64,000 nt of DNA, from NCBI RefSeq assembly GCF_000365305.1, contig NZ_CM001841.1:4538046-4602045 (forward strand). The letters are read 5' to 3'. Origin of the DNA: Dickeya dianthicola NCPPB 453. GTDB lineage: Bacteria; Pseudomonadota; Gammaproteobacteria; Enterobacterales; Enterobacteriaceae. Each line of letters begins with the position of its first letter. Positions within the stretch are counted from its first letter, which is position 1. A model generated the notes under the pieces. That model did no database searches, was not told the origin of the DNA, and saw nothing but the letters and a program-made list of their open reading frames with translations. Positions 27,908 through 41,225 of the stretch are shown in pieces. The position numbers and the translations under genes were made by a program.

Positions 27908-27923
27908 TGGCCTCACCCTGATG
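27890..27923. terminator. Hairpin after the truncated carrier gene
   Basis: CATCAGGGTG and CACCCTGATG form a perfect 10-bp stem that overlaps the stop codon of the truncated carrier. No T-run follows. It may mark the original end of the operon, brought next to the truncated frame by the deletion. Confidence 0.45.
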
Positions 27924-27957
27924 AACACGAGACGTAAGCACATCACCGCGTTGCGCG

Positions 27958-29310
27958 TTATCGCATAGTCACAAACTCTTCCGCCGCCGTCGGGTGAATC
28001 GCCACCGTGTTGTCGAAATCTTTTTTGGTCGCGCCCATCTTCACCGCCACCGCAAAGCCCTGCAGGATTTCATCCATACCGAAACCGATGCCGTGTACGC
28101 CGACGATTTTCTCTTCCGGCCCCACGCACACCAGCTTCATACGGCATGGCTGACGATGCTGCGTTACCGCGGTATACATAGACGTAAAGGCGGATTGGTA
28201 GACTTTCACCTGATCGTCGCCGTACTGCTCGCGCGCCTGCGGCTCGGTCAGCCCGACAGTGCCGATCGGCGGGTGGCTGAACACCACGGTCGGAATGTTA
28301 CTGTAATCCAGATGCTCGTCCGGCTTGTTGTTGAACAAGCGCTCGGACAGACGGCGCCCCGCCGCCACGGCGACCGGCGTCAGTTCAACGGCGCCGGTGT
28401 TGTCGCCCACCGCGTAGATACCCGGCACCGTGGTGTTCTGGAATTTATCCACCGTAATGTAACCTTTGCTGTTGAGCGCCACGCCCGCCGCGTCCAGATT
28501 GATATTATCGTTCGCCGGTTCGCGGCCGATCGCCCAGATCAGGCAATCCACGGTTTGCTCATGCCCGCTTTCCAGTTGCAGCGTCAGGCTGCCATCGGCG
28601 TTTTTCACTACCGCGTTGGGGATGGACTCGGTATGCAGCGCCGGGCCTTCGGTATTCATCACTTCCACCAGCGTGTCCACAATCAGCGGGTCGAACTGGC
28701 GCAGCGGCGCGTGCTTGCGCACAAACAGGTGAACCTCGGCGCCGAGCCCGTTCAGCACGCCGGCGATTTCCACCGCGATATAACCGGCGCCCACCACGGC
28801 AACCCGTTGCGGCAGCGCGGTCAGCGCAAAGAAACCATCGGAATCAATGCCGTACTCCGCGCCGGGAATCGCCGGACGCGTCGGCCGACCGCCGGTGGCG
28901 ATCAGGATATGGTCGGCGGTGATGCGCTCGCCATTCACTTCCACCGTTTTCGCATCCACAAAACGGGCAAAGCCCTGAATCACCTCGACCTGATTTTTCC
29001 CCAGCACGTTATTGTAAGACTGGTGGATACGGTCAATGTAAGCGCTGCGGTTTTTCAGCAACGTCTCCCAGTTAAACCGATTGACGGTGACATCAAAACC
29101 ATAGTCCGGCCCGTAGTGGTGAATGGCTTCGGCAATCTGGGCGGCGTGCCACATCACCTTCTTCGGCACGCACCCGACATTGACGCAGGTACCGCCCAGG
29201 TATTTGGCTTCAATCAGCGCACATTTCTTTCCATACATGGCCGCACGGTTGACGGAGGCAATGCCGCCGCTGCCACCGCCAATGGCGAGATAGTCATAGT
29301 GTCTGGTCAT
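27958..29310 (-). CDS. gor: Glutathione reductase
   Basis: A 450-residue NADPH- and FAD-dependent disulfide oxidoreductase, the same length as E. coli Gor. The FAD motif [13 protein letters not shown] is at residues 8-20, the redox-active disulfide in [13 protein letters not shown] at about residues 40-52, the NADPH motif [14 protein letters not shown] near 175, and the catalytic His in [10 protein letters not shown] at the C-terminus. It keeps glutathione reduced and so supports resistance to plant oxidative bursts. Stands alone. Confidence 0.97.
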   Translation of the reverse strand: MTRHYDYLAIGGGSGGIASVNRAAMYGKKCALIEAKYLGGTCVNVGCVPKKVMWHAAQIAEAIHHYGPDYGFDVTVNRFNWETLLKNRSAYIDRIHQSYNNVLGKNQVEVIQGFARFVDAKTVEVNGERITADHILIATGGRPTRPAIPGAEYGIDSDGFFALTALPQRVAVVGAGYIAVEIAGVLNGLGAEVHLFVRKHAPLRQFDPLIVDTLVEVMNTEGPALHTESIPNAVVKNADGSLTLQLESGHEQTVDCLIWAIGREPANDNINLDAAGVALNSKGYITVDKFQNTTVPGIYAVGDNTGAVELTPVAVAAGRRLSERLFNNKPDEHLDYSNIPTVVFSHPPIGTVGLTEPQAREQYGDDQVKVYQSAFTSMYTAVTQHRQPCRMKLVCVGPEEKIVGVHGIGFGMDEILQGFAVAVKMGATKKDFDNTVAIHPTAAEEFVTMR

Positions 29311-29354
29311 CAGGGCTCCACGCTTGCTTTCGATAAACGTTCAATAAAAGTAAA

Positions 29355-29441
29355 TAGACCCGTCATACTTCACGTTGCAGGTGCGTTGTGTTGTTCAACA
29401 CGCGGGCGTGTTGTCCTGCAACTCGAATTATTTAGGGTATA
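29355..29441 (+). repeat. ERIC-related repeat element, short form (copy 3)
   Basis: 87 bases with the same two ends as copy 2 (CGTCATACTTCACGTTGCAGG-type arm, then TGCAACTCGAATTATTTAGG). The middle is only GTGCGTTGTGTTGTTCAACA and a few more bases, with no ERIC core. Confidence 0.8.
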
Positions 29442-29497
29442 GACCGTATCCCGCCGCCGCACCGATGCTGACGCTGATGGCGGAATACGGCTCACAG

Positions 29498-29580
29498 TGT
29501 AACGCTGGCGAAAAAAATGTAACGCCAACGAGATGTAATGCCAACGAGATGTAACGCCAACAAAAAGTGTAACGCCAGCG
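29498..29580. repeat. Five-unit degenerate tandem repeat (16-20 bp) upstream of rbn
   Basis: Units beginning TGTAACGC start at 29498, 29518, 29534, 29550 and 29568. The second and third (TGTAACGCCAACGAGA, TGTAATGCCAACGAGA) differ at one base; the outer two carry GCTGGCG and GCCAGCG, which could pair. Confidence 0.75.
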
Positions 29581-29712
29581 ATCGGTATCCGGCAAAGACA
29601 GAAAGCGGGATTGTATGAAGAAATGCGCAGCGGTTCGCAACGATTTTGAAAATCGGTGCGATAGGTAAAATAATGTGATGTGAAAAAAACAGGTTAACTT
29701 TCGGAGCGTTGC

Positions 29713-30627
29713 ATGGAACTGATTTTTCTCGGCACCAACGCGGGCGTGCCAACCAAAGAGCGTAACGTCACCAGCATCGCGCTCGATCTGCACGGCATTC
29801 GCCCGGCGTTCTGGCTGTTTGACTGCGGTGAAGGCACCCAGCACCAGCTCCTGCGCACCCCGGTCAAACCCGGCAAGCTGGAGAAGATTTTCATCACCCA
29901 TCTGCACGGCGATCATCTGTTCGGATTGCCCGGCCTGCTCTGCTCGCGTTCTATGGCGGGCATCGAAACGCCGCTGACGCTCTACGGCCCGGCCGGGCTA
30001 AAAGCCTTCGTCGAAGCCACGCTTACGCTGAGCGGCTCCTGGCTCACTTATCCGCTGGAGGTGGTGGAGGTCGTTCCCGGTACGGTGTTTGAGGACCATC
30101 AGTTTAGGGTGACGGCGCATGAGCTGTCGCACACCCTGTATTGCGTGGGATACCGCATTGAGGAACGCCCCAAACCGGGCCCGCTGGACGTGGACAAACT
30201 GGCGGCGGCAGGCGTCAAACCCGGCGCCTATTTCCAGCAGTTGAAACGCGGGGAAACGGTAACGCTGGACGACGGGCGGGTGCTGAACGGTTGGGATTAC
30301 GTCGGCCCCGGCCTGCCGGGCAAATCGCTAGCTATCTTCGGCGATACCCGCCCGACGCCGGAAGCGCTCAAACTGGCCGCCGGCGTCGATGTCATGGTAC
30401 ATGAAGCCACTCTGGAAGGGGCGCTGGCGGAGCGTGCCGACGCTCGCGGGCATTCCACCACCCTACAAACCGCCGCCACCGCGCGGGACGCCGGCGCCAA
30501 ACGGTTGATCATCACCCATTTTAGCGCCCGCTACAGCCAGGAGGATCTGGAACGGCTGCGTCAGGAATGTCAGACGCTGTTCCCGGCTACCGAGGTCGCC
30601 ACCGATCTGGCCACCTTTCGGGTATAG
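29713..30627 (+). CDS. rbn: Ribonuclease BN/Z (tRNA 3'-processing endonuclease)
   Basis: A 304-residue metallo-beta-lactamase-fold nuclease of the ElaC/RNase Z family. The zinc ligands are in [16 protein letters not shown] (near residues 62-77) with a distal Asp in IFGDTRPT and His in [11 protein letters not shown]-terminal [16 protein letters not shown] is typical. It trims or cleaves tRNA precursors in the cytoplasm. A GGAG-type site (cggagcgttgc) precedes the ATG. A strong hairpin follows the stop. Confidence 0.95.
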   Translation: MELIFLGTNAGVPTKERNVTSIALDLHGIRPAFWLFDCGEGTQHQLLRTPVKPGKLEKIFITHLHGDHLFGLPGLLCSRSMAGIETPLTLYGPAGLKAFVEATLTLSGSWLTYPLEVVEVVPGTVFEDHQFRVTAHELSHTLYCVGYRIEERPKPGPLDVDKLAAAGVKPGAYFQQLKRGETVTLDDGRVLNGWDYVGPGLPGKSLAIFGDTRPTPEALKLAAGVDVMVHEATLEGALAERADARGHSTTLQTAATARDAGAKRLIITHFSARYSQEDLERLRQECQTLFPATEVATDLATFRV

Positions 30628-30632
30628 CGCCG

Positions 30633-30668
30633 GGCGCATAGCACCTATCCCAATAGGTGCTATGCGCC
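30633..30668. terminator. Long perfect hairpin after rbn
   Basis: A perfect 16-bp stem, GGCGCATAGCACCTAT and ATAGGTGCTATGCGCC, with a CCCA loop, starting five bases after the rbn stop. It lacks a T-run. Its right arm is the first unit of the 22-bp tandem repeat that follows. Confidence 0.65.
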
Positions 30669-30736
30669 GACCCAATAGGTTCTATGCTCCGACCCAATAG
30701 GTTCTATGCTCCGACCCAATAGGTTCTAAGCGCGAA
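30649..30736. repeat. Four-unit 22-bp tandem repeat between rbn and rlmJ
   Basis: Units start at 30649, 30671, 30693 and 30715, each beginning CCCAATAGGT. Units 2 and 3 are identical; unit 1 has GCTATGCGCCGA in place of TCTATGCTCCGA and forms the 3' arm of the preceding hairpin; unit 4 is diverged at its end. Confidence 0.85.
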
Positions 30737-30748
30737 ATAGATGAGGGC

Positions 30749-31591
30749 TTATTCCGGCACCACCCACTCGACGCGCGTATGACCGGTGCCGGTAGGCACC
30801 AGCGCGTGGTGCAGCCACGGCAGCACGCTTTTCATTTGGGATTCCAGCTTCCACGGCGGGTTGATGACGATCATGCCGGAGGCGGTCATGCCGTGGCGAT
30901 CGCTGTCCGGCAGCACCGCCAGTTCGATTTGCAGGATACGGCGGATACCCGTACCTTCCAGCTCTTTCAGCAGGCGTTTGATATGTTGGCGCAGCACCAC
31001 CGGATACCACAGCGCAAACACGCCGGTGGCAAAGCGACGGTAGCCTTCCTGAACGCCTGTCACCACCGCCTGATAATCGGTTTTCAGTTCATAGGGCGGG
31101 TCAATCAGAATCAGTCCGCGACGCGACGGCGGCGGCAACTGGGCCTTCAACTGCTGGTAGCCGTCCTCGCGCACCACCCGCGCCCGGTCGTCACGCAGAA
31201 ATTCCTGACGCAACAGCGGAAAATCGCTGGGGTGCAGCTCAGTCAGATGAATGTTGTCCTGCTCGCGCAGCAGCTGGCGGGCAATCAGCGGCGAACCGGG
31301 GTAATAGCGCAGCTTGTCGCCGGAATTATAGGAACGCACCACTTGCATGTATGGCTCCAGCTCCGCCGGAATGTCGTCCCTCTGCCAGATGCGACCAATG
31401 CCGTCGAGGTATTCGCCGGTGCGCTCGGCGTGTTCGCTCTGCAACTGATAGCGGCCCGCGCCGGAATGCGTATCCAGATACAGCAACGGTTTGTCCTTCT
31501 CTTTCAGCGCGGTAATGATCAGGCTCTGGACAGTGTGTTTCAGCACGTCGGCATGATTGCCGGCATGAAAACTGTGGCGGTAACTCAGCAT
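30749..31591 (-). CDS. rlmJ: 23S rRNA (adenine(2030)-N6)-methyltransferase RlmJ
   Basis: A 280-residue SAM-dependent rRNA methyltransferase, the same length as in E. coli. It begins MLSYRHSFHAGNHADVLKHT as E. coli RlmJ does, so the start is placed at 31591 rather than at the upstream in-frame Met. YLDTHSGAGRYQL is the SAM region and LILIDPPYE the catalytic DPPY-type motif. Monocistronic, convergent with rbn. Confidence 0.96.
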   Translation of the reverse strand: MLSYRHSFHAGNHADVLKHTVQSLIITALKEKDKPLLYLDTHSGAGRYQLQSEHAERTGEYLDGIGRIWQRDDIPAELEPYMQVVRSYNSGDKLRYYPGSPLIARQLLREQDNIHLTELHPSDFPLLRQEFLRDDRARVVREDGYQQLKAQLPPPSRRGLILIDPPYELKTDYQAVVTGVQEGYRRFATGVFALWYPVVLRQHIKRLLKELEGTGIRRILQIELAVLPDSDRHGMTASGMIVINPPWKLESQMKSVLPWLHHALVPTGTGHTRVEWVVPE

Positions 31592-31763
31592 AAAGTGTGG
31601 ATTTCCGGTCAATGAGGGCGCGTTTGCCGCTAATCGCCATAGTATAAACGGTTAGCGTCGCAAAATAACCCGACAATCGCTGCGATACGTCATCCGGTAC
31701 TGCAATGACAGGACTTTTTCGATATATAATGATTTATATATCGACTACCCGGAAACGACCTTC

Positions 31764-32048
31764 ATGAAAAACCACTTTGGCGACGGTATTCTGGCAGGGT
31801 TGCAAGCCTCCACGCCGCAATCAATCAGCGACATCCTCCATTATTGCGACGATTACCGCCGCGGCTACGTCTGCGGTTACGCGCATCAACGGGCCTCACA
31901 GCGGGGCAGGCAACAGGCCGCATTCGAAGCCGGGCAACTGTGCCGCCGTTACGGGCTGATGCGCGATATCGTGGCGGAATTTTTTACCGATGCCAGCACC
32001 CCGTCGCTGGTGGCGTGGTTTTACGCCGGTTATAACCAGTCATCCTAA
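31764..32048 (+). CDS. DUF2623 family protein (YghW-like)
   Basis: A 94-residue cytoplasmic protein starting MKNHFGDGILAGLQASTPQS. It aligns along its length with E. coli YghW: the CDDYRRGYVCGYAHQR segment, an EAG-LCRRYGL segment and a C-terminal F-AGY. The function of the family is unknown. No operon partners: rlmJ is divergent and prlC follows after 146 bases. Confidence 0.82.
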   Translation: MKNHFGDGILAGLQASTPQSISDILHYCDDYRRGYVCGYAHQRASQRGRQQAAFEAGQLCRRYGLMRDIVAEFFTDASTPSLVAWFYAGYNQSS

Positions 32049-32194
32049 GCCTTTGCGCCCGTGCTGCGATGAATGACGCTTTTTCCCAACCGGCGTGGCG
32101 CACTGGTGGTACTCGTGATTGTGCTCTCGGCCATTGATTTTCCCCTCATTACTCCCCATGTTAAATCATCATCAACACATTTCAGGACTGTGCC

Positions 32195-34237
32195 ATGACC
32201 AATCCATTACTTTCCTCCTTTACCCTGCCGCCGTTCTCCCAGATTCAGATTGAACACATCCTGCCTGCCGTGCAGGCCGCACTGGACGACTGCCGTCAAG
32301 CCGTCGAGCGCGTGGTGGCGCAACCGGGCCCGTTCACCTGGGACAACCTGTGTCAGCCGTTGGCGGAAAGTGATGATCGGCTGGGGCGGATTTTCTCCCC
32401 GGTCAGCCACCTGAATTCGGTCAAAAACAGCCCGGAACTGCGCAGCGCTTACGAACAGTGCCTGCCGCTGTTGTCCGAATACAGCACCTGGGTGGGTCAG
32501 CACGCCGGGTTGTACCGCGCCTACCGCGACCTGCACGACGGCCAGCACTACGCCGGCCTGAACGTGGCGCAAAAAAAAGCGGTGGATAACGCCCTGCGCG
32601 ACTTCGAACTGTCCGGGATTGCACTGCCGCCGGCGCAGCAGAAACGCTACGGTGATATCGCTTCCCGCTTGTCTGAACTGGGTTCGCAATTCAGCAACAA
32701 CGTGCTGGACGCCACTATGGGCTGGACCAAACTGATAACCGACGCCAACGAACTGACCGGTATGCCGGAAAGTGCGCTGGCGGCGGCCAAAGCGCTGGCA
32801 GAAGCCAAAGAGCAGCAAGGCTGGCTGTTGACGCTGGATATCCCGAGTTACCTGCCGGTGATGACCTACTGCTCCAATCAGGCGCTGCGTGAAGAGATGT
32901 ACCGCGCCTACGTGACCCGCGCGTCCGAGCAGGGCCCGAATGCCGGTAAGTGGGACAACAGCGAAGTGATGGCACAAACGCTGGCGCTGCGCCATGAACT
33001 GGCGCAGTTGCTGGGCTTCGCCAGCTTTGCTGACAAATCGCTGGCCACCAAAATGGCGGAAAACCCGCAGCAGGTGCTGGATTTCCTGACCGACCTGGCC
33101 AAACGCGCCCGCCCGCAAGGGGAGCAGGAACTGGCGCAACTGCACGCATTCGCCAAAGAGCATTTCGGCGTCGGGGAACTGAACCCGTGGGACATCACCT
33201 ACTACGCCGAACAGCAGAAACAGCACCTGTATTCCATCAGCGATGAACTGCTGCGCCCTTACTTCCCGGAACCACGCGTACTGGAAGGGCTGTTCGAGGT
33301 GGTGAAACGCATTTACGGCATCACCGCCAAAGAGCGTCAGGGCGTCGATGTTTGGCATCCGGAAGTGCGTTTCTTCGACCTGTTTAACGACAGCGGCGAA
33401 TTGTTAGGCAGCTTCTACCTTGACCTGTACGCCCGCGAGCACAAACGCGGCGGCGCCTGGATGGATGACTGCGCCGGCCGCCTGCGTAAAGCCAACGGCG
33501 AGCTGCAAAAACCGGTGGCATACCTGACCTGTAACTTCAACCGCCCGATCAACGGCAAACCGGCGCTGTTTACCCACGATGAAGTCACCACCCTGTTCCA
33601 CGAATTCGGCCACGGGTTGCACCATATGCTGACCCGCATCGACACCGCCGGGGTGTCCGGCATCAATGGCGTGCCGTGGGATGCCGTCGAACTGCCGAGC
33701 CAGTTTATGGAGAACTGGTGCTGGGAGCCGGACGCGCTGGCGTTCATTTCCGGTCACTACGAAACCGGCGCGCCGCTGCCGCAGGAAATGCTGGACAAGA
33801 TGCTGGCCGCCAAGAATTATCAGGCGGCGCTGTTCATCCTGCGCCAGCTGGAATTCGGCCTGTTCGATTTCCGTCTGCACGCCGGTTATGACCCGGCCAA
33901 CGGCGCACGCGTGCTGGCGACGCTGGCGGAAGTGAAAGCGCAGGTTTCCGTGGTGAAAAGCCCGGAATGGAACCGCTTCCCGCACGCCTTCAGCCATATC
34001 TTCGCCGGCGGTTATGCCGCAGGTTACTACAGCTATCTGTGGGCCGACGTGCTGGCGGCGGACGCCTTCTCCCGCTTTGAAGAAGAAGGAATCTTCAACC
34101 GCGACACCGGCCTGTCGTTCCTGGAGAACATTCTGTCCCGCGGCGGCTCCGAAGAACCGATGGAACTGTTCAAACGCTTCCGCGGCCGTGAACCCAAACT
34201 GGACGCCATGCTGAAACACTACGGCATTCAGGAATGA
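32195..34237 (+). CDS. prlC: Oligopeptidase A
   Basis: A 680-residue M3-family zinc metallopeptidase, the same length as in E. coli. The zinc-binding motif is [14 protein letters not shown] at about residues 468-481. It degrades signal peptides and other short peptides in the cytoplasm. Its stop overlaps the start of rsmJ in an ATGA, the same coupling as in E. coli. Confidence 0.97.
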   Translation: MTNPLLSSFTLPPFSQIQIEHILPAVQAALDDCRQAVERVVAQPGPFTWDNLCQPLAESDDRLGRIFSPVSHLNSVKNSPELRSAYEQCLPLLSEYSTWVGQHAGLYRAYRDLHDGQHYAGLNVAQKKAVDNALRDFELSGIALPPAQQKRYGDIASRLSELGSQFSNNVLDATMGWTKLITDANELTGMPESALAAAKALAEAKEQQGWLLTLDIPSYLPVMTYCSNQALREEMYRAYVTRASEQGPNAGKWDNSEVMAQTLALRHELAQLLGFASFADKSLATKMAENPQQVLDFLTDLAKRARPQGEQELAQLHAFAKEHFGVGELNPWDITYYAEQQKQHLYSISDELLRPYFPEPRVLEGLFEVVKRIYGITAKERQGVDVWHPEVRFFDLFNDSGELLGSFYLDLYAREHKRGGAWMDDCAGRLRKANGELQKPVAYLTCNFNRPINGKPALFTHDEVTTLFHEFGHGLHHMLTRIDTAGVSGINGVPWDAVELPSQFMENWCWEPDALAFISGHYETGAPLPQEMLDKMLAAKNYQAALFILRQLEFGLFDFRLHAGYDPANGARVLATLAEVKAQVSVVKSPEWNRFPHAFSHIFAGGYAAGYYSYLWADVLAADAFSRFEEEGIFNRDTGLSFLENILSRGGSEEPMELFKRFRGREPKLDAMLKHYGIQE

Positions 34238-34986
34238 GGATTGGTTTACTGACCGAAGCCGGCGCCGACCCCGAGGCGCTGGCGGCACTGGCCCAACGCT
34301 GGGGGCTGGAGAACAACGCCGGCGCATCGCTGACGCTGGTGCTGACGCCGGAACGGCTGGAGCTGCGTAAAGGCGACGAACCGAAGCTGGGCGCCATCTG
34401 CGTGGATTTCGCCGCCGGTGCGATGGCGCACCGGCGCCGCTTTGGCGGCGGACGCGGTGAAGCGGTCGCCAAAGCGGTTGGTATTAAAAAGGATTACCTG
34501 CCCGAGGTGGTGGACGCCACCGCCGGTCTTGGCCGCGACGCCTTTGTGCTGGCGGCGCTCGGTTGCCGGGTGCGGATGGTGGAACGTCACCCGGTGGTCG
34601 CCGCACTGCTGGAAGACGGCTTGCAGCGCGGCTATCAGGACCCGGAAATCGGCGGCTGGCTGCGCGAGCGCCTGACGTTGGTACACGCATCCAGCATCGA
34701 CGCGTTATCTGCCATTACTCCGCCGCCGGACGTGGTCTACCTCGACCCGATGTTTCCCCACCGCCAGAAAAGCGCGTTGGTGAAAAAGGAGATGCGGGTG
34801 TTCCAGACGCTGGTCGGCGCCGACGATGACGCTGATGCCCTGCTGGCGCCGGCGCGCCGTCTGGCGAAAAAGCGGGTGGTGGTTAAACGCCCGGACTACG
34901 CGCCGCCGCTGGCCGGCGTACCCGCCCAGTCTGCGCTGGAAACCAAAAGCCACCGGTTTGATTTTTATCTGCCGCTGGCGGAGTAA
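34234..34986 (+). CDS. rsmJ: 16S rRNA (guanine(1516)-N2)-methyltransferase RsmJ
   Basis: A 250-residue SAM-dependent methyltransferase. It shares with E. coli RsmJ the blocks [36 protein letters not shown] and [19 protein letters not shown], the last being the catalytic DPMF segment. Coupled to prlC by an ATGA overlap. After it, 193 bases without a gene lead to the MFS gene. Confidence 0.96.
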   Translation: MRIGLLTEAGADPEALAALAQRWGLENNAGASLTLVLTPERLELRKGDEPKLGAICVDFAAGAMAHRRRFGGGRGEAVAKAVGIKKDYLPEVVDATAGLGRDAFVLAALGCRVRMVERHPVVAALLEDGLQRGYQDPEIGGWLRERLTLVHASSIDALSAITPPPDVVYLDPMFPHRQKSALVKKEMRVFQTLVGADDDADALLAPARRLAKKRVVVKRPDYAPPLAGVPAQSALETKSHRFDFYLPLAE

Positions 34987-35179
34987 CGCCGGGCTCTGGC
35001 GGCGCGCGTTAACAGCAGCAACCAGATGCCTTGTTTCCCGCAATCGACCGCCCGGTCACACCGTCGCTAATTTAAAACCCGCCCGATTAAAGATAGACGG
35101 CTAACCGTTCTGGCGATATGTTAGCCTTATTACTGAATCCGTCCTGGCGCGTCTGCGCATGTAATCTATTAAAATAACG

Positions 35180-36364
35180 ATGAAAATAAACAAGTTACCA
35201 CTACTGGCGCAAGTCTCCGCCGCTCACTGGGTGAGCCATTTTCACATGATGGTGCTGCCGGCGCTGATGCCGCTTATCTCCGCACAGCGCGGCATCAGTT
35301 ACGTGGAAATCGGCGTTGCACTCGGCGTGTTCAACATCGTCTCCGCTCTTGTGCAGACGCCGATCGGCTTTGCCGTCGACCGCATCGGCCCGCGTCGCAC
35401 GTTGATAGCAGGGCTGACGCTGGGTAGCCTGTGTTTTCTGTCGCTCGGCGTCTTTACCAGCTACAGTTGGATGCTCACCGCTATGGCGCTGGCCGGGCTG
35501 GCCAACGCGGTATACCACCCATCGGATTACGCCCTGCTATCACGCGGCATTGCCGAAAACCGCATGGGCCGCGCCTTCTCGGTGCATACTTTTTCCGGTT
35601 TTCTCGGCACCGCCGTCGCGCCCGCCATTTTGCTGACTGTTGCTGCCCTCACCAGAATCGAGTTCGCGCTGGTATTGTCCGGCCTGCTCGGGCTGCTGAC
35701 CGTACCGATGTTGCTCGGCAAACAAGAGGCATTGCCTGTCGCCGCCACGCACGACAAGAAAGCCGCTGCGCCAAAGGTGGCGGTATTTACCCTGCCCATT
35801 TTGTCGCTGCTGGTGCTGTTTATGCTGCTCAACCTGAGCACTAACTCAATTCAAAACTTCTCGGTGACCGCACTGGTGAACGGCTACGGCATGCCGTTGA
35901 CGGAAGCCAACCTGGCGCTGACGGCGTTTTTGTTTACCAGCGCGTTCGGTGTGCTGGCTGGCGGTTCACTGGCGGATAAAACCCGGCATCACGGGCTGGT
36001 CGCCACCGGTTCGCTGGTGGTCACCGCGGTGCTGGTCGCGATTGTGGCGATATCTACCCTGCCTTCGCTGGCGACCATGCTGATTCTGGGTGTGGCCGGC
36101 TTTCTCTCCGGTATTATCGCGCCCTCGCGGGACATGCTGGTCCGCGCGGCATCGCCGGCAGGCGCTGAAGGGCGGGTATTCGGCGTGGTCACCACCGGCT
36201 TTAACATCGGCGGCGCCGGCGGCCCGGTGGTCTTCGGCTGGTTACTGGATAACGGCCATCCGTCCGCCATTTTCTGGTCGGCGGTGATTTTTATGGTGAT
36301 TACCGCGATGATGGCGCTGGCGCAGGAGCTATACAGCACTCGGCAGCGAGCGCTGACCGCGTAA
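35180..36364 (+). CDS. Major facilitator superfamily transporter
   Basis: A 394-residue, 12-segment MFS protein. The inter-segment 2-3 motif is seen as GFAVDRIGPRRTLIAG, and a second D-K-R motif (LADKTRHHG) follows segment 8. The N-terminus AAHWVSHFHMMVLPALMPLI resembles carriers annotated as fosmidomycin-resistance or sugar/acid MFS proteins. Substrate unknown. It ends 21 bases before a bidirectional terminator shared with gyrB. Confidence 0.82.
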   Translation: MKINKLPLLAQVSAAHWVSHFHMMVLPALMPLISAQRGISYVEIGVALGVFNIVSALVQTPIGFAVDRIGPRRTLIAGLTLGSLCFLSLGVFTSYSWMLTAMALAGLANAVYHPSDYALLSRGIAENRMGRAFSVHTFSGFLGTAVAPAILLTVAALTRIEFALVLSGLLGLLTVPMLLGKQEALPVAATHDKKAAAPKVAVFTLPILSLLVLFMLLNLSTNSIQNFSVTALVNGYGMPLTEANLALTAFLFTSAFGVLAGGSLADKTRHHGLVATGSLVVTAVLVAIVAISTLPSLATMLILGVAGFLSGIIAPSRDMLVRAASPAGAEGRVFGVVTTGFNIGGAGGPVVFGWLLDNGHPSAIFWSAVIFMVITAMMALAQELYSTRQRALTA

Positions 36365-36385
36365 GAAATGCCGGCTTTAAAAAGC

Positions 36386-36412
36386 AGAAACCCGCGTCAG
36401 GCGCGGGTTTCT
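36386..36412. terminator. Bidirectional terminator between the MFS gene and gyrB
   Basis: A perfect 11-bp stem, AGAAACCCGCG and CGCGGGTTTCT, around five bases, with short T- or A-rich ends. It sits between two convergent genes and suits both. Confidence 0.8.
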
Positions 36413-36440
36413 CTGGGCCAATCAGGCGGGAAAACGCTGA

Positions 36441-39955
<3,515 letters not shown>

Positions 39956-40006
39956 GTCACAACCATTCTGCTTGATTTCTTGCCCATGCCGGACGTTTTT
40001 GCACTA

Positions 40007-40034
40007 TCAACGTTACGTTCTCAACGTTACGTTC
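40007..40034. repeat. 14-bp tandem duplication between dnaN and recF
   Basis: TCAACGTTACGTTC occurs twice in a row, with a third partial copy (TCAACG) after it. It lies in the gap upstream of recF. Confidence 0.8.
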
Positions 40035-40058
40035 TCAACGCCGCCCTCCCGATAACAA

Positions 40059-40085
40059 ACACGCCGCACCTGAGGCGCGGCGTGT
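40059..40085. terminator. Hairpin between dnaN and recF
   Basis: A 9-bp perfect stem, ACACGCCGC and GCGGCGTGT, around nine bases, 35 bases after the dnaN stop. On the coding (minus) strand the stem is followed by TTTGTTATC, a weak T-rich tail. It could cause partial termination or protect the upstream message. Confidence 0.5.
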
Positions 40086-40120
40086 GAAAACGGGCAAACG
40101 CGGACGCCTGCCGCTCGGGA

Positions 40121-41221
40121 TTACAAACGCATCGGCATGACCACGTAGGCCGCCGCCTGACTGGCCGCATCCTCGATCTGGACACTGGATACCGAATCGA
40201 GCAGCAGCAGACGCACGTCTTCGCATTTCAGCGCGTTAAGCACATCCAGCACATAGCTGACGTTAAAACCGATTTCCATCTCCGTGCCGCCGTATTCCAC
40301 ATCCAGAATCTCTTCCGCCTCTTCCTGTTCCGGGTTGTTGGCGGTGATCCGCAACTGGTTTTGGTTCAGGTACAGCCGCACGCCGCGGAATTTCTCGTTC
40401 GACAAGATAGCCGCGCGGGAAAATGCCTGACGCAGCAGGTCGCAGCTCGCTTCCAGCGTCTTGTCCGGGTTTTTCGGCAGCACACGGCGGTAATCCGGGA
40501 AGCGGCCATCCACCAGTTTGGAGGTAAAGATAAAATCGCCGACATGGGCACGGATATTATTGCTGCCTATCTGCAATTGTAGCGGCGTATCGCCGCCATC
40601 CAGCAGACGCACCAGTTCCATGACCCCTTTACGCGGCACGATCACCGAATGCGACGGCAGCGACTGCCCGACCGGCATGGCGCACACCGCCAGACGGTGA
40701 CCGTCGGTCGCCACGGTGCGTAACTCCTCGCCGCTGGTTTCAAACAGCATGCCGTTGAGATAGTAACGCACATCCTGATGCGCCATCGAGAATTGGGTGG
40801 CTTCGATCAGGCGTTTCAGCGTCGCCTGCGGCAAGGTGAATTCCACCTCGCTCTGCCAGTCGTCCAGATTAGGGAAGTCCGCCGCCGGCAGCGTGGACAG
40901 AGAGAAACGGCTACGCCCGGAGCGCACCAGCATCCGATCCCCTTCCAGCGTGACGGAAATCTCCGCGCCGTCCGGCAGGCCACGGCAAATATCGAACAGC
41001 TTGCGGGCCGGAACGGTAGTCGCACCCGGTTCATGGGGCTGCGTCAGCGCCAGATGCGCCACCATTTCCATTTCCAGATCGGTACCGGTCAGCGATAACC
41101 GGCCTTCGCTGACCTGCAACAACAGGTTGCCCAGAATCGGCAACGTCGGTCGCCCGCCCAGCGGGCTGCTGACCTGTTGCAACGGTTTTAACAGATGCTC
41201 ACGCTCAACGATAAATTTCAT
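40121..41221 (-). CDS. dnaN: DNA polymerase III beta sliding clamp
   Basis: A 366-residue clamp, the same length as in E. coli, starting MKFIVEREHLLKPLQQVSSP and ending QAAAYVVMPMRL. It forms the dimeric ring that tethers polymerase III and other enzymes to DNA. It starts four bases after dnaA and should be transcribed with it. Confidence 0.98.
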   Translation of the reverse strand: MKFIVEREHLLKPLQQVSSPLGGRPTLPILGNLLLQVSEGRLSLTGTDLEMEMVAHLALTQPHEPGATTVPARKLFDICRGLPDGAEISVTLEGDRMLVRSGRSRFSLSTLPAADFPNLDDWQSEVEFTLPQATLKRLIEATQFSMAHQDVRYYLNGMLFETSGEELRTVATDGHRLAVCAMPVGQSLPSHSVIVPRKGVMELVRLLDGGDTPLQLQIGSNNIRAHVGDFIFTSKLVDGRFPDYRRVLPKNPDKTLEASCDLLRQAFSRAAILSNEKFRGVRLYLNQNQLRITANNPEQEEAEEILDVEYGGTEMEIGFNVSYVLDVLNALKCEDVRLLLLDSVSSVQIEDAASQAAAYVVMPMRL

Positions 41222-41225
41222 GATG

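Larger units (their letters stand above)
29311..29712. other. 402-base gap between gor and rbn
   Basis: Divergent intergenic region. It contains a short ERIC-related element (29355-29441) and a five-unit degenerate tandem repeat (29498-29580). The remaining AT-rich stretch next to rbn should hold its promoter. No gene seen. Confidence 0.6.

Noticed and set aside
27994-29442. A 482-codon open frame opposite gor
   Set aside because: It is fully antisense to glutathione reductase, low in recognisable motifs and rich in His, Arg and Val, as expected for the complement of a GC-rich gene.
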